Under the pieces are notes generated by a model. The model saw only the letters and a program-made list of their open reading frames with translations. It had not been told where the DNA came from and did no database searches. A program made the translations under genes and the position numbers. This document shows positions 60,501 to 64,000 of a DNA stretch of 64,000 nucleotides, piece by piece. How positions within the stretch are numbered: position 1 is the first letter of the stretch; every line of letters starts with the position of its first letter. Source of the DNA: Pempheris klunzingeri (taxonomy: Eukaryota > Chordata > Actinopteri > Acropomatiformes > Pempheridae); the NCBI RefSeq assembly GCF_042242105.1, contig NC_092025.1, forward strand, positions 12,886,309 to 12,950,308. The letters are read 5' to 3'.

Positions 60501-63500
60501 GCCCATCCCTTGATAAAACTACAAATCTCAAAATACTACCAACTTGTTCCAGGCATGTGATTAACTGTTCATATACTTCTTTCGCCTTTATTTTCTTTTT
60601 ATGATCATAAAGAACAATTTATTTCTTGTACTGTCTTCTTCTTGCAGCATGATTTGCTTTCTTAACTTGCCTTCATTCTTTTTTTTTCCCCCCATACAAA
60701 TATGCCTTCATGCACTTGCAGTAACATTGTCAATTCAAGCAAATACATGGATAATAGGCCGTGTTAAAGATTACCGCTCAAGGTTTGGATCATCAGCTAT
60801 TACATTTTGAAATGTGCCACTTAAAATTTATGCTTCAACAACTGATTCTTGGTAATCAAGGCCTGCCAGGAGAATGAGATCATTTTAATCATGGTCGTCA
60901 CGGCATGAAGTTGAAATTAAACAGTAAAACTTTTTTTTAAAAAGGCCTTTAAAAGTTTGAGCCTACAAAGTGAACGTACAATGGTAGGTACTGAATGTAA
61001 AAAAAAAAAAAAAAAAATCTTTCTTTTGTTAAATATTTTCAAGAAATGAGACAGTTTCTTTAGAATTGACTCCTAATTAATTCTGCTATTCCCCAGTCTT
61101 AATAACTCAAAACCTGGGAACAATTTTCCGAAAAAGGCTGATAGATGACTGTGAATAAAGGTGCTCTGATGACTATGGGAATACAATTTTCAATTTACAT
61201 TTTGAACTGAGTCACCTCCGACACAGAAATGGCTGCAGCACATTTGGAACTGTGACAATTCAGCTGCATGCACTCAAGTTTTAAAGTATTTGGACAATTA
61301 TCACACAGCTGTCAGAGCCTTGTTCTCTTTTAAAAAGGCAATCGGCACCGCATCTAAACTGTGAGATGTCTGACCTATTAAGTGACCTGCTGTTCCACCG
61401 CACTACCATGAGCAATAACGAGCATTACATATAGTCCTGTATAGCTGTACGACTGTTGGGAGCCTGACGCTCAGGCAGAATTGTGTGCTAAAATCAGATT
61501 TCAGGTAGTTTTTTGCCAAATTTTGTGTTTGTGTATGATTGTCTATGTTGACGCCTTGTTGCAAATGGAAATGTAGTTATGTTTATTCATGAATGCGAGT
61601 CGCTTATTTAGTTTGAGAGGTAATGAGCAGGAAAGTAGTTTACATAGTGTATTTATTGAGTGAATATTATGAGATGTGATGGTGTAACTGACTGTTAAAT
61701 AGGCAGAGAAGCGATTAAGTTTTTTTTATTCAAACAGAAAACCCAAAAAAAACAAAGCAGATGGTAATTATTAACAGAAAGTAAATAGAGAAATCCTTTC
61801 TGCGATAGATATTGTAGCAGTTTATGACTTCTCTGACCACGCTATGGTGTTAATGCGCGAGGACTGGATAAGCAGCCGTTGCCACACATGCACTGCTTTG
61901 GCACGGACCCAGGGAATCTGGGTCTGTGCGTGTGAGAGAGCGCAGTAGCTGGCCCCGCTTCGTCTTCTCTGCCAACAGCTCTCATAGAGAGCAGCACACA
62001 TCCGACAAAGCAGCAAACAAGTTATTCACGTGTGGAGAGCACACATAGATGCATGCTGACACACCTATGAGAATTTTTAAACCATCTGTTCGCTAAGCCA
62101 CGGATTATCATGATGATCACTTTTCATAATTATTCATAGATGAGAATCTGAGCTCAAATGTGGTAATCTTGTTTCAGGGTTTAGAGAAATGCAAACTATG
62201 GTTAGATTACACTACAACTTAATTTACCCAGAGGCCCCTGGGAATGGGGTATAAAATCAACTGTTCAGAGACCTTGAATTTTTTGAATTTCCAGATGAAA
62301 GCATATACACACAAGTCTTTAGTGTTGAGATTAATTTGCAGCAGGAACCTATTTGGGTGCACCAACCACAGATGAAATAAACAAACATGCGTAGTAGTCT
62401 TTTTGGTACTGCAGTATTTCGTCCCTTTATATGCCCAGTGGGTGGATTTGGCGTTCCTAAGACTGAAGTTTGTACAGCTCTTCACAAAGTTATTCACGTA
62501 TACATAATTGCATATAGAAATGTTGACTGAAACATAAAGGTCTTTGTCAAAGGGAAGTATGAATGATAACTGTAATAAACAATATTAGAATCCAAAATGA
62601 TTTTTTGAACTTTTCCTCCATGTCTGTAAGCATTTCCCGCGGGGAAGAGATTGCAATGATTTTCCTCTCATTTGCTTTTTCTAATGTATCTCCTGTGGGA
62701 GGACATGGAAGGCAGATTTGCCTTGTTTGCATTTAAATTTGTTTTCAGTGAAGGAACGGGTGCAAAAATAGATGGTAAGGGAATGATGACAGCAACGGGG
62801 ACTTAGTCCAGAAGGAGTGATGTGGAGGGAAAAGTGGTCAGGCATGATAAAAGCTGCACTTTCATGTGGAAAGGCTATGTTAAAAGTGGGGAGGCAGTCT
62901 CATTTAAGGAGGGTAAATAACACAATCCCCAACAGACATGATCTGGCCAATTAACAGCCCTGTTATTTTATAATGAAGCTGTCACCTCTGGTCATATCCT
63001 CGACTCTTAAATGGCGGGACATGGCACAAAGACGAAAAGAAGGCCATGTCTGACTCGATCCGCAGAGATGAACGAACAAAGCTGTCAACAGGAAATAGAA
63101 AATTAGGAAGATGGCGAGAAATAAAAGGAGGTTGAAGGCCAGCAGAGGATGGGATTGTTAGCAAGTGGAAGGAGAGATGGGAGAATAAGCTGATGACAGA
63201 GCAAGATAAAAGAGTAATCCATTTTCTCATAGTTTTGTAGGCAAGGCAATAAACGATCTTGTCATCACTACTATACATCAGGGCACTTTCTTCAGCGTGC
63301 CAGCAACTCCCTCAGTCCATTGCCCTGCTGACTGCCTGCTCATATATGTCACTCTCACTCTGGCCCATAGCTGAGCCCCTAAGGGAAAGAAAAGCAAACC
63401 TTTCTACCACTTCCAACACAGTCTGCCCTTTATTTTGTCTATCCACTAAGCTGCTCTTGAAAATTCTCAGCCTAGGAGTGTTACTTTTGAATGATATCAC

Positions 63501-64000
63501 CCAACACCCCTCAATTCTCATTCCCTTTCCTGCTTTCGCAACATTTGCTTCCTGCCTCCCCGCCTTGTTTCTTGTTTTCCGAGGCTTCAGTGGTGTTTCT
63601 CACACTGAGACTGCAAAGTGGATGATCAGGTCATGTTGCCAGTCTGAAATAGAGTGGAAGCATGTCTGACTACTACTGTATGAAGAAAATGACCTTAAGA
63701 GTGCACTGCATCTGGCTCTCCATAATAAAACGAGTTCACAGAAGAAGAAAGAGCAAAGTTTGAGTCTGTCCTCATAAAGAGTACTGCATGTTGCAACTGA
63801 AAAACAGATATGGCCTCAGGTAAATACTGTATTACTGTGTAATGCTGTGTTAAACTATACACTCTCATAAGCTTACATTTTCTACAGGAATGAGGATAAT
63901 GTTGCCTGCAGCACATCAAAATCTGTTTTTAAGTGTCTGATTTTTGTTATTTAGAGACGGAAAAAATATAATAACTAAATCTGTATCAAGCAGCTTTGGA
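57522..64000. other. Probable first intron of mtnr1b, no exon seen
   Basis: Minus-strand scanning for the expected TM1 exon (hydrophobic segment followed by GN..V.S.....LRNAG and a phase-1 donor) gave no candidate. A fragment of the repeat family at 20941-21130 (TTGCATGGCAATCTATCACC then GAGATATTTCAGTATG) lies at 59130-59190. Reading frames on both strands are short and unsupported. Confidence 0.55.
59130..59190. repeat. Fragment of a dispersed fish repeat
   Basis: AATTGCATGGCAATCTATCA then TTTTTGAGATATTTCAGTAT matches the internal TTTCATGGCAATCCATC..TTGAGATATTTCAGTC segment of a common percomorph repeat. Confidence 0.6.

Noticed and set aside
63259..63669. 136-residue plus-strand frame near the right edge
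   Set aside because: No recognisable domain, and an overlapping opposite-strand frame of equal quality; no evidence of coding.

Overview
The window is vertebrate nuclear DNA, almost certainly from a ray-finned fish of the percomorph/acanthomorph group. The evidence is spliced genes with short phase-matched exons, AT-rich intergenic DNA with many microsatellites, and interspersed repeats that I recognise as typical of spiny-rayed fish. There are no bacterial operons, CRISPR arrays or phage genes. The long single-frame reading frames are mostly chance; the real genes were found by joining small exons at GT/AG sites with compatible phases.

Three genes are supported, all on the minus strand. (1) 2609-5654: trat1 (TRIM), a T-cell transmembrane adaptor. 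It is joined from six exons and keeps the three signalling tyrosine motifs of the mammalian protein (YGNI, YEMM, YASL). (2) 7345-12717: cd96 (Tactile), a lymphocyte receptor of the nectin/PVR-binding family. Seven exons encode a signal peptide, a V-type Ig domain, a degenerate second Ig-like domain, a Ser/Thr/Pro stalk, a membrane segment and a tail carrying the CD96 signature PPPFKPPPPPxKYT. (3) 55856-57521: exons 2-4 of a melatonin receptor, closest to type 1B. The first coding exon (N-terminus and TM1) was not found and probably lies beyond the right edge.

The two immune genes are head to tail in the order cd96 then trat1 (transcription order), about 1.7 kb apart from coding end to coding start. 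In humans both map to 3q13, so this looks like an ancient linkage that is tighter in fish. Both products act at the plasma membrane of T or NK cells: CD96 reads nectin-like ligands and TRAT1 couples the antigen receptor to SH2-domain signalling proteins.

Between cd96 and the melatonin receptor lie about 43 kb with no gene that I can support. This stretch holds simple repeats, SINE-like tRNA-derived elements, MITEs with terminal inverted repeats, a retrotransposon 3' end, and one hAT-like element (41294-42564) whose two recognisable ends are separated by about 1.1 kb of unrelated sequence. The right 6.5 kb is probably the first intron of the melatonin receptor. No wholly new biological system was found. 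The most informative results are the fish forms of TRAT1 and CD96 and how their signalling motifs differ from the mammalian ones.
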